From Tulasnella sp. 424 (taxonomy: Eukaryota > Basidiomycota > Agaricomycetes > Cantharellales > Tulasnellaceae): DNA of 64,000 nucleotides. The position numbers and the translations under genes were made by a program. Positions within the stretch are counted from its first letter, which is position 1, and the number at the start of each line of letters is the position of its first letter. This document shows positions 9,609-23,621 of this stretch, piece by piece. The DNA lies in assembly GCA_019633425.1 (NCBI GenBank), contig WSUB01000055.1, forward strand, positions 124,001-188,000. The letters run 5' to 3'. Under the pieces are notes generated by a model that was not told the DNA's origin, did not search any database, and was given only the letters and a program-made list of their open reading frames with translations.

Positions 9609-10836
9609 GACAAGCTACTCAGGCATCCCTAGCGCCGGGTTTTTAACTCGTAGGAGCTTCGACGTGAAAGCTTCTGGGCGTTTAAACCCTTTTCGTACAC
9701 ATGAATTGAGCCTAAGCCGTATTTGACAACTTCCAGTAATCGTGCTGTTATCCCGGGCAACGATGCCCGCTCAGGGACATCATCACGTGCACATCGTCGA
9801 CGAAACGGGATGGATTATTCCTTCAGATATAAATGAAACTCCCTGCCGAGTATGTGCTGGTGTCATTTTATGACGGGCGCTGACGAGACACCTTGTCGAG
9901 CTGCCTCGTCGTCCGATTTGGTACGATAAGTCATGACATCGCGCTTGTCCGCGAGATATATTTGATGAATCGACTCCATGCGATAGACGCCTGGATTGGT
10001 CCGCGCTGCGAAGTGAGATCATCACTCTACTCTTCCGCAGTACAGCTTGGTAAGAACGCCGAGGTAACGAGATAACGGCTACCGGTAAAAGAACTGAGAG
10101 GTGCCAGTGGTAAAAGCCGATAGCCATACAATCCGTCCTTGACTCAACCCGCGATGTCAGGGCTAGGTAGCTCCAGGAATTCTCGACATGTTAGGATCTT
10201 ACAACTTGCAGTGTGACGTGAATGAATGAGTTTCATATTAACGCAAAACGTTGAGAGACGCCCGAAGAATGCCTGAAAAGCCCTCCCTCTCCGAGATGAA
10301 ATCAGACCAAGACTCTGTCCGAGGGGCGTGCGGAAATGGAATCACAGGGCAACTTTGTTAAAGCGTGATTCCTCTTCCAGATAGAAAAGATTGCAGACTA
10401 ACGTTAGCGCGCTGTGAAAGGCAAAAATAACGCAGCTACGCCGTGAAAGATAACTTTGGCGATGTACTGCTTGTTGCGTTTTCCAATGAAGCAAGATCGT
10501 AAACTGAAATCTAGAAGATGAGTCCTAGAGAGCGAGGGATCGAGAATAGGGAGGAAGCGCCCGGGATTGGGATCCAACGGCGGTCAGCGGGGAGATGGGC
10601 GTGCGTCGTCACGTGATGGTACTGAACGAAAGTTCACCAACGAAGGCCCTCTAAGCCCCTCATGCGTTATCGCACATCTGCCAACTCCGAGAAACGCCAA
10701 CGTGCCCAGGACACTATGTCTTCGAATCATTTGCACTGCGTTGAGCGCTTTCTGCTCTGGCTCTCAAGGACCACCTCCACCCGATAACCGTTTCGGTTCC
10801 CCTTCTCTAAGCCCAGTCCCCCAAGCAACGGCCCTC
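9609..10836. other. intergenic spacer upstream of the sacsin-like gene
   Basis: No gene family is recognised in this 1.2 kb. It should contain the promoter and 5' leader of the downstream gene. Open frames are short and featureless. Confidence 0.5.
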
Positions 10837-13800
10837 ATGCCACGCAATACGGAACTGGTTATCGATGTCGCCCAAAGGATCAGAGACATTCTCGACGATT
10901 ATCCTGCCGGTCCTTCTATTCTTCGCGAAATATTGCAAAATACCGATGATGCTGGTGGACGCGTTCAGGTACGTCTCTCTGTCACTGCTCATTCTAGTCG
11001 GCTAACTCACTATGACATATCTACAATGCAGCGTTTTATATTGGATACCCGCAAGCATCCTTCGGAAGGGCTATTTGACCCCATTCTCAAGGACTGCCAA
11101 GGACCAGCCATCATTGCTTGCAACGATTCCAATTTCCAACCTCAAGATTGGCGAGCTATTTGCAGTATCTCTAACTCTTCCAAGAAAGGAGATGAGAGGA
11201 GTACTGGAAAGTTTGGTCTAGGCTTTTGCACTTCCTATCATGTACGTTGCAGCTGCTGAGTCGGCGTTGAGATCTGGACTGACAGGTCCTATCACAGGTC
11301 ACCGACTACCCTCACGTTCTATCTGGCGACCAGTTGATCATTCTCGACCCACATAAGAATATAAAGGATTCCACCGGCTGCATCAACTTCTCCACTCGTC
11401 GCTCGCCTAGCGAGACTGATCGCGACACATTCCCCGCCCACTTCGGAGCATTCAAAGGAATACTCAAACCTCAAGATGACGTCTTTGACGGAACAGCGAT
11501 TCGGCTACCTCTACGTCTTCCAGACTCGAAGAGTCGCATTAACCCCACCCCGATGTCGGTGGAGGCGGCCAGGGAGATATTCGAAATCTTCGTCAAGGAA
11601 GACCTCCCCGAAGTGATGTTGTTTCTCAAGCATATAACCGCCATAGAAGTGATCGAGATATCACCGGATGGGAAGGAGACTCTCTGGGCGGCTGCTCGGA
11701 TTGAGAACGCCGAGGAAATCGTGAAAGAACGTTCCAAGACTCGTGGTCGGAGTCCCGACACGGACACCAGCCATTACAAGCTGAGGCTGACGGAAACCTA
11801 CACGTCCGACTCCGAGTCGAACGTTAAGACAAGGGATTGGATTATTACCCATTATGTCGATAGCTTTAAGATTGCCTCAAGCGCCATGGCGAAGCGCCTT
11901 GATCGAATCGGCGACCTCGAGGGAGTGGAGGAATCTATGGCTTCCGACAAGCTCTTTCCTCACGTTGCTCTTGCCTTCCCCCTGCTCGACAAGACGGCCA
12001 TTCCCAAGCCAAGCTTTTCCGGTCGTCTCTTCACCTTACTCCCCCTCCCGATTTTTACGCACTTTCCGCTGCACATTCATGCCACCCTCGCCCTGACGTC
12101 GAGTCGCCAGAACCTCCGGAATGCTCAAGAAACCGTCACTGATCCTCGATCGCGGTACGTTTACTTAATAGAGCATATTCCAACACTCCCAACTGAATAT
12201 ATTGTTCAGGCTTCGCGTCGAATGGAATCGTGTTATCTTCTCTCGCTTCGTCCCGGAAGCCTGGGTCGCACTTATGAAGCACCTAGTCTCCAAGCTCCCG
12301 GAGATTGACGTATTCGACACCTGGCCCAGCGCTGCATCTATCCGCGATGATGGTCATGGTTATTGGCCTTCTTTGCCTCATGTTCTGCTGAAGGAAGCTG
12401 CTGTTCAAAATGTCTGGCCTCTCCGGTCTGATCCATCATCCCACAAGCAGTTGACAGACGTTTTGGTCACGCCACGGAACCGGGAACCTAGATTACTTGA
12501 CGCTCTAGAATCCTGCAAAGTTCCGATAGTCGTCATACCATCCAATGTTCTAGATACCATTTTCCCCTCGGTCGAGTTTAAGGATAGAATCCTTGGACCA
12601 GCAGCAGCTGTATCCTTCTTACGGGTACGTGGCTACTCCTGGCTGGTACCCTTACCCCGAGTCTTATGTTTACTGCGCACAGGGCAATAGCAAGACATTG
12701 TCACAGCTCGAAAAGGCCACCGTCAAAACGATCTGCGACTACCTTGTATGGTCCAAGGATATCAATCTTATCTTCAAGCTCCCCATCATCCCTAATGTAG
12801 CAGGCGGACACACTTCGATTTCGCCAGATGCCACATACATCCTCGCCAAGGGCCCTGAAGCCAAAGTCTTTCAGCCTGTTGCTCCGGACCTGCTCGCCGC
12901 GGACGCAATGTCTCCGGAAACCCTACAGCTCCTTCTGGAAAAGTCAAATGGCAAGGTCCACTACCTCGGATCAAAAGAGGTCGCTACGTATCTCAAAAAA
13001 CGCGTTGGGCTGTATGGCGGACCTCGGATACCCACTGTATTTACTGGCGTCAACGCGTCAGTTTCCGAGTGGTTGGTTGGCTTCTGGGCCTGGATGGACA
13101 AATGGGACAAGTTCGATGCACTAGTTGCGGATAAAGAACAATGGGACGCAGTCCAAGCGCTACACGCACTTCCTTTGCACACTCCAAACAGGCGACCCGC
13201 CCTTCGGCAGGTCAAGGGTTCGGCTATCCACCCCGCCCAAACCGATGCCGACGTCCTGTCGGCACTAGTTAGCCTCGAGGTTCCAGTGTTACTCAGCTCC
13301 ATCACGGACGGTCGCAGAATCAGGATGGTCTCAAAGAAACCCACCGACGTGGAGTTCATCCTCCAGAACTTACCGAAGACTACCAAGTCCTTCCAAAACC
13401 TCACCCAATCATCCCGAAAAGCTCTTCACGATTTCCTTTCCGACCAGCTCTCTCATCTCATTGCATCATCACGCAACAAGTCCGCGAGCGTGCTCGATTC
13501 GACTTGTCAGAACGCTCTTAGGACCCTGCCCATATTCCCCCTGTTACATCCGGGCGAAAGGAGTGCTGAGAGCTTATCGTTCGACGTCGCTCCCGAAGGT
13601 TTCCGGTTCGTCTCGAAGTCCGTTCACGTGATCCCGAACATCAAAGGAATCGCGTTCTTCGACTTTGAGCAAGGGATGTCGTTGTGCCGCGCCTTGGGAG
13701 CCGAGGCGATTGATGAAATCACCGTCCTAGAGATGACCATCGAACCTGGGGCCTGGAGGCATTTGCACGCCGAGCTCGTCCCCAATATTATCGGCAGACT

Positions 13801-16800
13801 CATCCATCATCTATCCGACTTCAAAGATGCCACCCGCCAGAAGATTTCAGAGCTGGAAATCGTCGACGTTGATCCTTCAGGCAAGCGCAAAAGCCCGAAA
13901 AGCGTTATAGACCCACTCTCCCCCCTGGCCGGCTTGTTTGACCCAGAGGATGAAATCCTCCCCGTGGGCGAATTTGCCAAGGAAGGGCAAGGATCGTATC
14001 TCCAACACCTTCGCAATCATCACATGATGCAAACAGCGTTGACGGACGAAATTCTCGAGGAGCGCATCGACTACATCGTAACAACCAGTGAGGGGTCTGA
14101 CCCAGATATGGCAGTGAAGAAAGCTTTGCGCCTCCTGAGCCTCCTTGACAAGCGTTCGAAGGAACATTCCTTGACATATATGTCGCCCCGCCTGGTCGAC
14201 CTTCTTCGTCAGAAGGCATGGATTCCAGTAGGAGGAGAGTTTTATCAGTCGTCCGATTGTTGGGATAGCCGAGCTATGGACACCTTGCTCTGCGATTGGG
14301 TTCTGCCTCATGTTCCTATCGAGGTTGGCTCCTCCAGTCTAAGGATGTGTCTCGGGTGGGACGCGGTCTCGTTTGATGTCCTTCGGCGGCAAATGTTGGC
14401 GTTAATGGATGCCTGTCCGGAATGTCAAGTGTCTGCGACGGAGGATATTTCGGATCGGATCAAAGCCGTTCTAAGGACCCTGGCCTCGAGATTGAGCGAC
14501 GGAACATGCAGCCAAGACGAGCTCGAAAGCCTTGCAGACGAACTCGGGGATGCCGAATGGGTCCCAATCTCAGAAGGTCGCCGGATCAAAGCCCAACGCA
14601 GTTGGTTGCCTTCGGATCAGCTTGAGAGGGACTTGGGCTCTCGTTTCTTTCCCGTTGTTGCATCCCTGCTGAAGGAAGAGGGAATCAGGGATCTTCTAAC
14701 CTTGATGAGACTCCCGGAACGGTTCGTCTAATTACAAAAAAAAAGTCGTTTGACGGTGATACTGATGTGAAGGTCGTACCTTTTCTAGTCCTTCTACTGC
14801 CGATCTGCATGCCGGCCAACTAGAGATCTCGGAAGAGCTTTCTCAGCCAGATTTAGATTCTCGTTTGCGCGAAGGTCTTATCCGAGCCTCGATAGACCTC
14901 GCACTCGAGATCTGTCGCGACCGTGATCCTTCTGAAGTGCGCCAACTCCCTTTGTTAGTCCCAACTGAATCGGGGACGCTTGTCGATGCCGAAAACGTCC
15001 TTTACAATGATATGGAACTGGATCCTCAACGTCTTCAGGATGGAATTCAGTTTACTCACAAGTTAATGTCGCAAGCCCATGCTAAAGACCTCGGACTGCG
15101 GACATATCGGGAACGACAACTCACCCAGTTGGAAAGCGCTGACGACAAGGATGGTTTCTATATTGGAGAAGACGTCACCGCACGGATCAAATCTGTCCTT
15201 TTGGACTACGACATTGACCACTCGATTAACGAGTGGGTCGCCAACGCTGCTGACGCCGGCGCAAGTGTACTCAAACTTCTAGTTGACGAGGCCACCTTTG
15301 AGGGTGGCCAATGTGTCCCGACAACGCAGGAATTCCCCGCTGGGCCGGCACTCGTGATTCACAATGATGCTGTATTCAGCGAAGAGGATTTTCAAGGAAT
15401 TGGCCATATCGGGACGGGTGGAAAGAGCAACAAATCCAATTCCATCGGTCGCTTTGGGCTGGGAGCGCTATCATTTTACCATTTTACAGAGGTACGCTCA
15501 GCTTCAATTGACTTCTTTCTGAAGCTAACCCCGAATGCCCTGCGTAATAGCTCCCAATGGTTATTTCTGGGAGCTACGTCTTGCTCCTTGACCCGTCACG
15601 CCAATACCTTCCCCTTCAGAGGAGCCGTGGAATACGCCTAACCTTGGGTATTTGTTGTCAGTAAGTCAATTTTTATAGACTATGTATCAAGAGCCTTACC
15701 ACGATAAAATACAAGGAATTGGCCTGATCAACTGAAACCTCTCGAGGGAGTCTTTGGATTCTTTGCGGAAAAGGGCCATTACAAGGGTGTAAGTTCCTTA
15801 TTTTCGTTGTTTAATGCGTGAAGGCGGATGTTGAAGATACCTTCTAGACGCTCTTCCGACTTCCCCTTCGGACAGTTGGGCAAGCCGACTCAAGCAGCCT
15901 GTCGAAGAAGCACGTCACCACCGTCGATGTCTTCGACATCATACGCCGTTTCTACACCTCCGCCAGCCGTTCCTTATTCTTCACTCCGCTGCATGAAATA
16001 TCCGCCGAGCGACGAACACCCGATTTGGTGCTGTCTAGTATATGGCATACCACTGCGTCTCGAAAAATGGTGCGCCAAGATGAGGGCTTTAACTCGTTTG
16101 CCGCCAGCGAGGTTTCCGTCCATCAGCGAAACTCGGAGGACAACGTTGTCAGTCAGCGGTGGCTAGTCACTACATCTACAACATCTCACAAAGCCTTCCC
16201 TCCGGAGTTCGAGGCTTTGATCGATAAGCACCGCCTGTTAAACAGACAGCCTAACTTCGGCCTGGCATTGAACCTTTCTACGGAGGAGTACACGCTCAAG
16301 TCGGCGCTTTTTGCCTACCTTCCTCTTCCTGTTTCCATCGCTCTCCCGGTCCATCTCCATGCGACGTGGATTCTAGCGCCAGATCGAAGGAGCATCCGCA
16401 ACGACGCGTCTATTCAGGGCAGCGATCCTCCCTTAGACAGCAAATACAACAGATATATCATGCAAAATTTCATACCTGCTCTATATCTCCAGACTCTGGA
16501 GTTGCTGAATGAGGAGTATCCAGCCGCGATAAAGTTGGCCTGGCCTCGTCGATCAGATGCGGATGGAGAGGCGATAGTAGCAACGGAACTGTACCGTCAA
16601 CTTCCCAGCGTCCGGCGCCTCGTCCTCCGCACTGTGAAGGATGTACGGACCTCTCCTCGCGACGTAATCATTCACTTCAATCGAAACCCCAAGGCAGTGC
16701 AGAAAATCGTTGCAAGCCTCCCCGTTCCAAATTACGTATCGGAGCCCCACTTCGACACGGATTTCTTCAAGGATTGGCGCACACTGCACGATGACTCTCC

Positions 16801-19585
16801 TACAAGGGTTGCAACCTTGCTCCGAGAACATGTAGTGGAAGTGCGCGATCTCTGTCATGGCGATTCACCTCAGATCACTATAAGCGACATAGAAGACATC
16901 CTGAAGTATTTCCTCGAGGCAAACCAAAGTCTGGTGGGGATTCCGTTACTCCCGCTTGGCGACGGTAGAGTTATCGCATTCCGGTCTCGATACAGTGGTT
17001 CAACTGTCTTCGGGTCACGTCTTGACGTTGTGGAGAAATTCTTCGGAAAATCGCACGCCGTTCATTCCAAATTATCTTCTTCGCTTGCTGAGAAGATTTC
17101 CGATTATCATTACCGCCTCAATGTTCGAACGTTCAGCTACGTCTACCTTAAAGAATTCTTCAAAGAGTTCGATGAACGAATTACGCCTATGGGACGGAAG
17201 CAGGTCGGGAAAGACAGATTCCAATGGCACAGGGACTTCCTAGCCTTTCTTGTGCAGGAGTGGCAAGGGTCCGCAGTGGAGCACCTGGACGATCTACCGC
17301 TCATCCCGACGGAAAACGGAGACTTGGTGGTGTCTCTTGAGTACGCAAAGGGTAGAAGAGTTTGGCGCAAGCATAGTTGGGAAAGCCAATGTTTGAGTAG
17401 GGTCTTTCTTCAGCTTCAGGTTCCAGTTGTCAACGTTCGACTCCTCCCGGAAACCTTACTCCCAGCCAGGGAAGCCAACGCACCGCAACAACTATTCGAG
17501 GTGGTCGAGATACTTCAACAAGTCCCTACCGTATTTGCTTCGATCTCGGAACGGGTGAAACAAGACGATTGGACCGAATTCGCGACAACCCTGCGATCTT
17601 GGATCCGCAGCGACAGCCTTTATCGCGTCTTTGCGAAGCCAGAGTTAATCGATATCCTTGTTAACCTCCCCTTATTCCAAGGTTGGCAAGGTTCGACCCC
17701 CTTGGCCCATGTGCCATCCTCTAAACTCGTAATGCTTCCCGTGATGGAGGACCTGGCACTCATCGCCCAATTCCTCCCTTCGGACAAGATTTTCGCCCCT
17801 CAGAGTCCAGAATTAGAGGCTCTTCTGAAACGACATGGCCGCGACCGAATCCTACCACTGAACCGATTCTTCGAATATCTCGAACTACCTGGATCTCAGA
17901 TCCAGGAGTCGCTCTATCTTCCCCTCAGGGCCATCATAAACTCGGTGATTAACAATCACAAAGGCCCGTACCATCGTCCTTTGATCCCAGATGGAGAGGG
18001 AGTCTTAAAGAAACCAGGAGACCTGTACGACCACCGGGTTGAGGCGTATGCACTCCGCTTCGAAGGTCGCCCGGACCTATTCGTTCACCCCGCATTCAGG
18101 GACATGATCGATGGAATGCAGAATCTTGGCGTCCGGCATAAATTCAATCCCCAGGAATTGCTGGATCTCATTCATTTGGTGGACAGAGAAGCGAGGGGCG
18201 GAGGAGAAGTGATGACTCGCGCCGAGTGGGTTTGGAACTACATCAACGGATATCCTCTAGGCATGGGAGCGGTTGGATACGACCAAATTCGCGGGATGCG
18301 GTTTATTCCTCGCAGCCACCAGAAGTATCAGCTCGATTCGGTGCTTCCACAATGTGTCCCTGATCTACCTGTGGTGGTCTCGCCAGACGAACTCTATCTG
18401 GACGAAAACGCAGCAATTTTGTGGACCCAACGAGCCCCTTTCGCCTCTCCCCCGACTCCAGCCTTGAGTCGTGTATATCCGGAGTTAGGACGGCCTACAG
18501 CGGAGCATGTTGTAAGTCGTTAGATCTAGCTACCGAATTTGTAGTCTTCTTCTTACCTCTATTGTTCAAGGTTCAACATCTTGTCAAGCTTACGAACGCC
18601 GTTGCCACGAAAAACACGAAGTCGAACAATTTACTCCAGGACATTCAAGGCATTTACGACTGGCTCAAAAGGAATCAAAGGGAGGCTCAGTGGTTGCTCA
18701 GAAGCGTCTCCTCCTGTCCAATCTGGCTAAATATCGACTCGGAGGACGATCCTTGGGTCTGGAGAGCTGCGCATCAACTGGTCTTCGACTTACCGCATGA
18801 TGGAAAGGGGTATTACAGAGCGAAGGAGTTCTTGAATGAGTATAACGCTTTGGTCATGGCGGCCGGTGCCAAAAGACGTCGTTTCGTAGCCGTTTCTTCC
18901 CGGCAGAACGAGGTTTCTCACCTGGAGAGGATATTCGCTGGGTGGAGGGCGTTAAGAAATAAGGGAATGTTTTTCGACATTTGCTTCAAAGTCGAGGGAT
19001 GCGTGATAGGTGCCCATCTCGGAATGATGGCTGCTGTGGTTCCGCACTTCGCTACGGCCTTAGGGGGTGGTTCTCGCACGGCCGAGGTCGTCGAGTATCC
19101 ACTGCCTGGAGGAACTTCCGCTTTCGCCGCGACTGGCGTAGTTGGTACGTCATGCCCCATTGTAAAACATGTTAGATCACAACATCGACTGATGAGACGC
19201 TGCAGACTATGTTTACGAGGGTAGCTTTGTGCGTCCCACCCCCACTACGACCGAAGGTGCGTTTCCACATTAACGTTTTTGTACATAGTCTCACCCAGCT
19301 TTGATACCATAGACGCAGCTTTGGCGCTCGACCACTTGTTGGATCTGCTACGGCTCGCCGATACTTGGGAAATCGCGGACCTAAAAGGCCAGGTAGTCGA
19401 TTGCATCTCTGAACTCAAGCTCGTCGACGAGGAGAACTGCGACTTCAGTACGACTTTTCCTGCGGTCCCTTCAGGATGGAACTAACACTAGCGTTATTGC
19501 AGCTATGGCAAAAGCCGAAAACTACAATTCCGAAGCCCTGGCTCAGTACTGCATGAAGACGAAAGAAATTAATGGTTGGAAGTGA
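10837..19585 (+). CDS. giant sacsin-like protein: two GHKL ATPase modules plus C-terminal BTB
   Basis: About 2,700 residues. Module 1 (from residue ~10) has the sacsin-repeat N-box LREILQNTDDAGG, then GPAIIACNDSNF and GKFGLGFCTSYH. Module 2 (about 15100-15650) has INEWVANAADAGAS, GPALVIHNDAVF and IGRFGLGALSFYH. Both keep the Glu, Asn and Asp of a Bergerat ATP-binding fold. Module 1 is followed by a DYPHVLSGDQLIILDPH strand typical of sacsin. The C-terminus (about 18950-19585) is a BTB/POZ-like domain. Introns read from frame continuity: 10969-11031, 11242-11297, 12155-12209, 12625-12682, 14722-14788, 15492-15550, one ending near 15714, 15789-15847, 18512-18570 and three in the BTB part. Sacsin is a cochaperone-type protein in animals; chaperone or Cullin-3 adaptor roles here are inference. 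The start at 10837 (MPRNTELV) is the most conservative choice, because an upstream exon is possible. Confidence 0.85.
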
Positions 19586-19796
19586 GAAGTAAATAACGTT
19601 TGGCGAAGCTCGAATGTCCCTAGATCGTAACCTCGGCTGTGTTTTTGATTGGATTGGGATTGTCTGGCGTACCGGATGGCCGTACTCTGAGAGCGTGAGC
19701 AGCCAGAGGTTAGAAATCCGACAAACAAACAACGCGTTGTGTTGTTGCACCTCTCCCCGACGACCGCGATTCTTCAACGACCTAACTGTTGCGACA

Positions 19797-22630
19797 ATGG
19801 CTACTCTGCCAACCGTTTTACTTGATATCAACTACGCGGATGAGAAAAGTGGGTTATTTGGTGGCCTTGCGGTGTGTGAAAGTCTGCTGAGCGCTCTCCA
19901 TTTATAGCCAAAATCGAACACTTTCTGCGAAGCTTCGTGTCGCAGGATGTGACGCGTGCATTTGGGGAAATGGATCTCGAGGACCACGACCACGATGAGG
20001 GTGAAGGCGAGAACCGAGGGACCTACATGAAGCAACTGGTGGGTGTCGGGCTCAGGTGCGGGTTCGGATTGCGATTCTGACTATCCCCTTCTCGCGCTTC
20101 AGCAACAAATAGCCAACAGGCGACAGCAATCTCTCGAAATCGATCTGGAAGATGTTTCAAAAGTGCGTTATTGCAATCCAACATGGCAGATGCGTCCATT
20201 GACCCGAGCGACGTGGAACATCCCAGCACGACAAAGGCATCACCGGCCTTGTCGATAGCATTAGAAAAAATACACGTCGATATACCCAACTGTTCAGTGA
20301 AGTCGTCGATAGTATAATGCCCAGCCCCACCGTCGATATATCCATGGAGGAAGACCCCTTGGATGTCATCCTTCACCAGCGACGCGAACAACAAGCTCAG
20401 AGCCAGGCGGAGAACCCGGAAGCAGCTCCCTTCCCACCTGAACTTATGCGACGCTAGTAGGTGTATCGTCGGCTTCCTATCATTTTTATCTAACGTGTAT
20501 GTGTAGCAATCTGTATTTCAAGCCTCTTGCGTCGGACAACATCAAGCCTTTCGCGGTCCGTGAGGTACATGGCACCGACATGGGCAAGCTCATCACCGTT
20601 CGCGGGATTGTTACTCGTGTTTCCGAAGTCAAACCTCGGGTTCAAATCGTTACGTACTCGTGCGACAGCTGTGGAAACGAAATCTTCCAGCAAATCGCCC
20701 ATCCACAGTTCACTCCCATGGCTGACTGTGTCAGCGAAATGTGTTTGGCCAACAATACCAAGGGAACTCTGAATATGCAAACCAGAGCATCGAGGTTTAC
20801 TCCTTTCCAGGAAGCGAAGATTCAGGAGATGGTGAGAGGATTTTATTGGGCTTCCGGGAGCTTGGTCTGAACATTGCTCTTCCTTTCATAGGCTGATCAA
20901 GTCCCCATCGGTCATATTCCGCGCTCCATGACTATCCATCTCAATGGTCCTGTTACCCGCTGCATGAACCCCGGAGATGTCGTCCATCTTGGAGGCATTT
21001 ACCTGCCAACACCATACACGGGCTTCCAAGCCATCCGCGCGGGTCTTCTCACCGACACCTATCTCGAAGTCCACCACATTCATCAAGTCAAGAAGCAATA
21101 CACCGAAATGCAGGTTACTCCAGAAATCAACAGAAAGCTCGTCGCGTTGAAGCAAGATCCCAACCTCTACGCTCGTCTTGCTCAGAGTATAGCGCCTGAA
21201 ATCTACGGCCACGAGGATGTGAAAAAGGCTTTGCTCCTTCTTCTTATCGGAGGTGTTACGAAGGCAATAGGAGACGGGATGAAGATTAGGGGAGACATTA
21301 ATATTTGTCTGATGGGTGACCCTGGTGTGGCCAAGTCGCAGTTGCTCAAGTACATTTCGAAAGTTGCGCCCCGTGGCGTATATACCACCGGCAAGGGTTC
21401 CTCCGGAGTCGGTCTCACTGCTGCTGTTATGAGAGACCCTGTTACGGATGAAATGGTCCTGGGTGAGTATGACGCTTGCCTGATTCAATTTTGGATTACA
21501 CTGACGTATCTTTTGCAGAGGGAGGCGCACTGGTTTTGGCAGATAATGGTATCTGCTGCATTGACGAATTCGACAAGATGGAGGAAAGTGATCGAACAGC
21601 GATCCACGAAGTCATGGAACAGCAGACAATCTCGATTTCCAAGGCCGGTATTACCACCACTCTCAACGCGCGCACTTCGATTCTCGCTGCTGCCAACCCT
21701 CTTTACGGACGCTACAACACAAAGATATCCCCGGTAGACAACATCAATCTCCCTGCTGCCCTTCTCTCGCGTTTCGACGTCATGTTCCTTATTCTCGACA
21801 AGGCTACTTTCGACGACGACGAGCGGTTGGCGCAGCATGTGACTTACGTGCATATGCACAACGAGCACCCCGCACTCGAATTTGACGCTGTTGATCCGGT
21901 TCTGATGAGGTTCGTGGAGTTCAGCTCCCCATTAGAAGGCTGCTAACTTCGTCCCTGCTCCAGGCACTACATTGCCCTGGCCCGGCAGAAACGCCCTGTC
22001 GTTCCGCAAGCCGTTTCGGCATACGTGGTCGAACAATACGTCCGCTTGCGCCAAGTGCACAAGATCCAAGAAGAAGAAAACAAGACTTACGGCTACACTT
22101 CGGCTCGTACGCTACTTGGCGTCTTGCGTCTTGCCCAGGCTCTCTCCCGCCTTCGATTCAGCGACGAAGTATCACAAGATGATGTCGACGAGGCGTTGCG
22201 CTTGATGACGAAGAGCAAGGAGAGCTTGCGTGACGATGACGATGAAGGGGAACGAGACGCCGACCACTCTGTTGAGAGCAAGATCTATAGGATTATCAAG
22301 GATATGGCTGGCAGGAGACGCAGCGGACGTGGAAGAAGGATTGGACGTGGGCCCGGCCGAGAGCGTGATATGGACGTCGATGATGATGAAGAAGAAGATG
22401 AGCCTGAGTTGGATATGGTGGATGTCAGAGCTCGCGTTCTCGCGAAGGGCTTCACTGAGGATCAACTCATGGCTACGATTGACGAGGTACGACGATTCCT
22501 GCTCCCCGCGCTCCAGTGGCCAGTCATGCTGACTATTGTTTGCTTCGATCAATAGTACGAAGATATGAACGTGTTCACTCGCGTTGCAAATGGTACCAAG
22601 CTACGGTTCAATATGTCTGACGACGATTAG
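19797..22630 (+). CDS. mcm7: MCM7, subunit of the MCM2-7 replicative helicase
   Basis: The protein is recognised along its whole length as Mcm7, a nuclear DNA-unwinding ATPase that loads at origins and forms the CMG helicase. Visible features: an N-terminal [17 protein letters not shown], a C4 zinc site (CDSCGNE ... CVSEMC), Walker [13 protein letters not shown], Walker B CIDEFDKM, and an arginine finger in LLSRFDVMF. An acidic patch near 22380 precedes the winged-helix end ([11 protein letters not shown]). Introns are short. One begins at GTAGGT near 20457 and splits a Tyr codon (RRY/NLYFKP). The ATG is 211 bp after the sacsin-like stop on the same strand. No lesions are seen. Confidence 0.95.
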
Positions 22631-22854
22631 AAAGCGGCCTTGGGATGGTACGATTTACGAGAATGATTTGTAGCCTGTTTGCAGAATTGCTATCGAACCT
22701 TGTTGTCCGGTTTCCTTTGTAACGCGTGTATTCTATCTTATTTGATTTCATGTTCATCTCTGGTGACGAGTTGCACTCGATTGCTTGGGCATGGGATTCA
22801 AGGATTCGAAGTCACTCTATTCCATTCTAACTTTACAATGATCTGTGTAGCACT

Positions 22855-23445
22855 TCATTGACTAGGTTGCTGCTTCAGGATATCTTCAACACGCTGTACT
22901 TTGAGTGCATTTCCTTGGCCTGGAGGAGGGGTTTTGTCTGTCCGTGTCCCGATGCGAATGTCGGTGGCGATTCGAGCGGCTCCCTTTGCGTGAACTGCCT
23001 TATGGCAAGCGTGGATGGCTTCGCTAACTGCTGACCACGATCCCTCTAAATACAAGTTGCCACTGTCAAGTTTGCTTCGCATGAAGGATCATGGTAACGG
23101 GCATACCTAAATTCGTGCCATAGCCATGCATCTAGAATACTCGTTTAGCGCCGGGCCCACGTAAGGCAGGAGCGCTTTTCGCGTTACCTTGAAGGAAAGA
23201 CCAGACTTCTCAAGAACTCTCTGACACTGAGTAAGGGAGTTAAAGTAGATTTTCGCGGAGATTTTCGCGAGAGATACTCACTTCTGCAATGTACTCTGCT
23301 ACGGAAGGCACTGCCGTGCCGATAGGAATCAGGCAGAAGTCTGTGCGGTAGCGAACTTGAGTCAGGCAAGAGCTACAACTGAAGGGATAGACTCACCTGC
23401 CACTGCGTATAGCTCATCCTGATTCGTGGAGGTTTCAGTGGACAT
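22855..23445 (-). CDS. ECM15: Ecm15/UPF0045 thiamine-binding-fold protein
   Basis: This small protein of about 110-130 residues has the MTH1187/YkoF-like fold. The sequence reads DFCLIPIGTAVPSVAEYIAEV near the N-terminus and ends with GSWSAVSEAIHACHKAVHAK and RIGTRTDKTPPP, a family signature. Introns lie around 23396-23355, 23283-23228 and 23189-23083. The start ATG is at 23445, followed by STETSTNQDELYAV. Family members bind thiamine-like ligands in some bacteria. The yeast gene came from a cell-wall screen and its exact role is unclear. It is divergent from ATG9, leaving a very short shared promoter. Confidence 0.85.
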
Positions 23446-23621
23446 GTCAGTCACGTACAACAGGGTCTAAATGAGTGGGGGACTTGACAGGGAGGAGAAA
23501 ATTCCCAACACCACATTTCTCGCGTCGCGGCTTCTACGAAAGTGGCATCTCAATCTCGACGGGCCCAGGTAGCTCGACTACGCACTCCCCCCTACCACTC
23601 TCTCATTCCCCTCTAGGCGGA

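Noticed and set aside
9783..10127. Minus-strand open frame upstream of the sacsin-like gene
   Set aside because: No motifs and composition is not coding-like.
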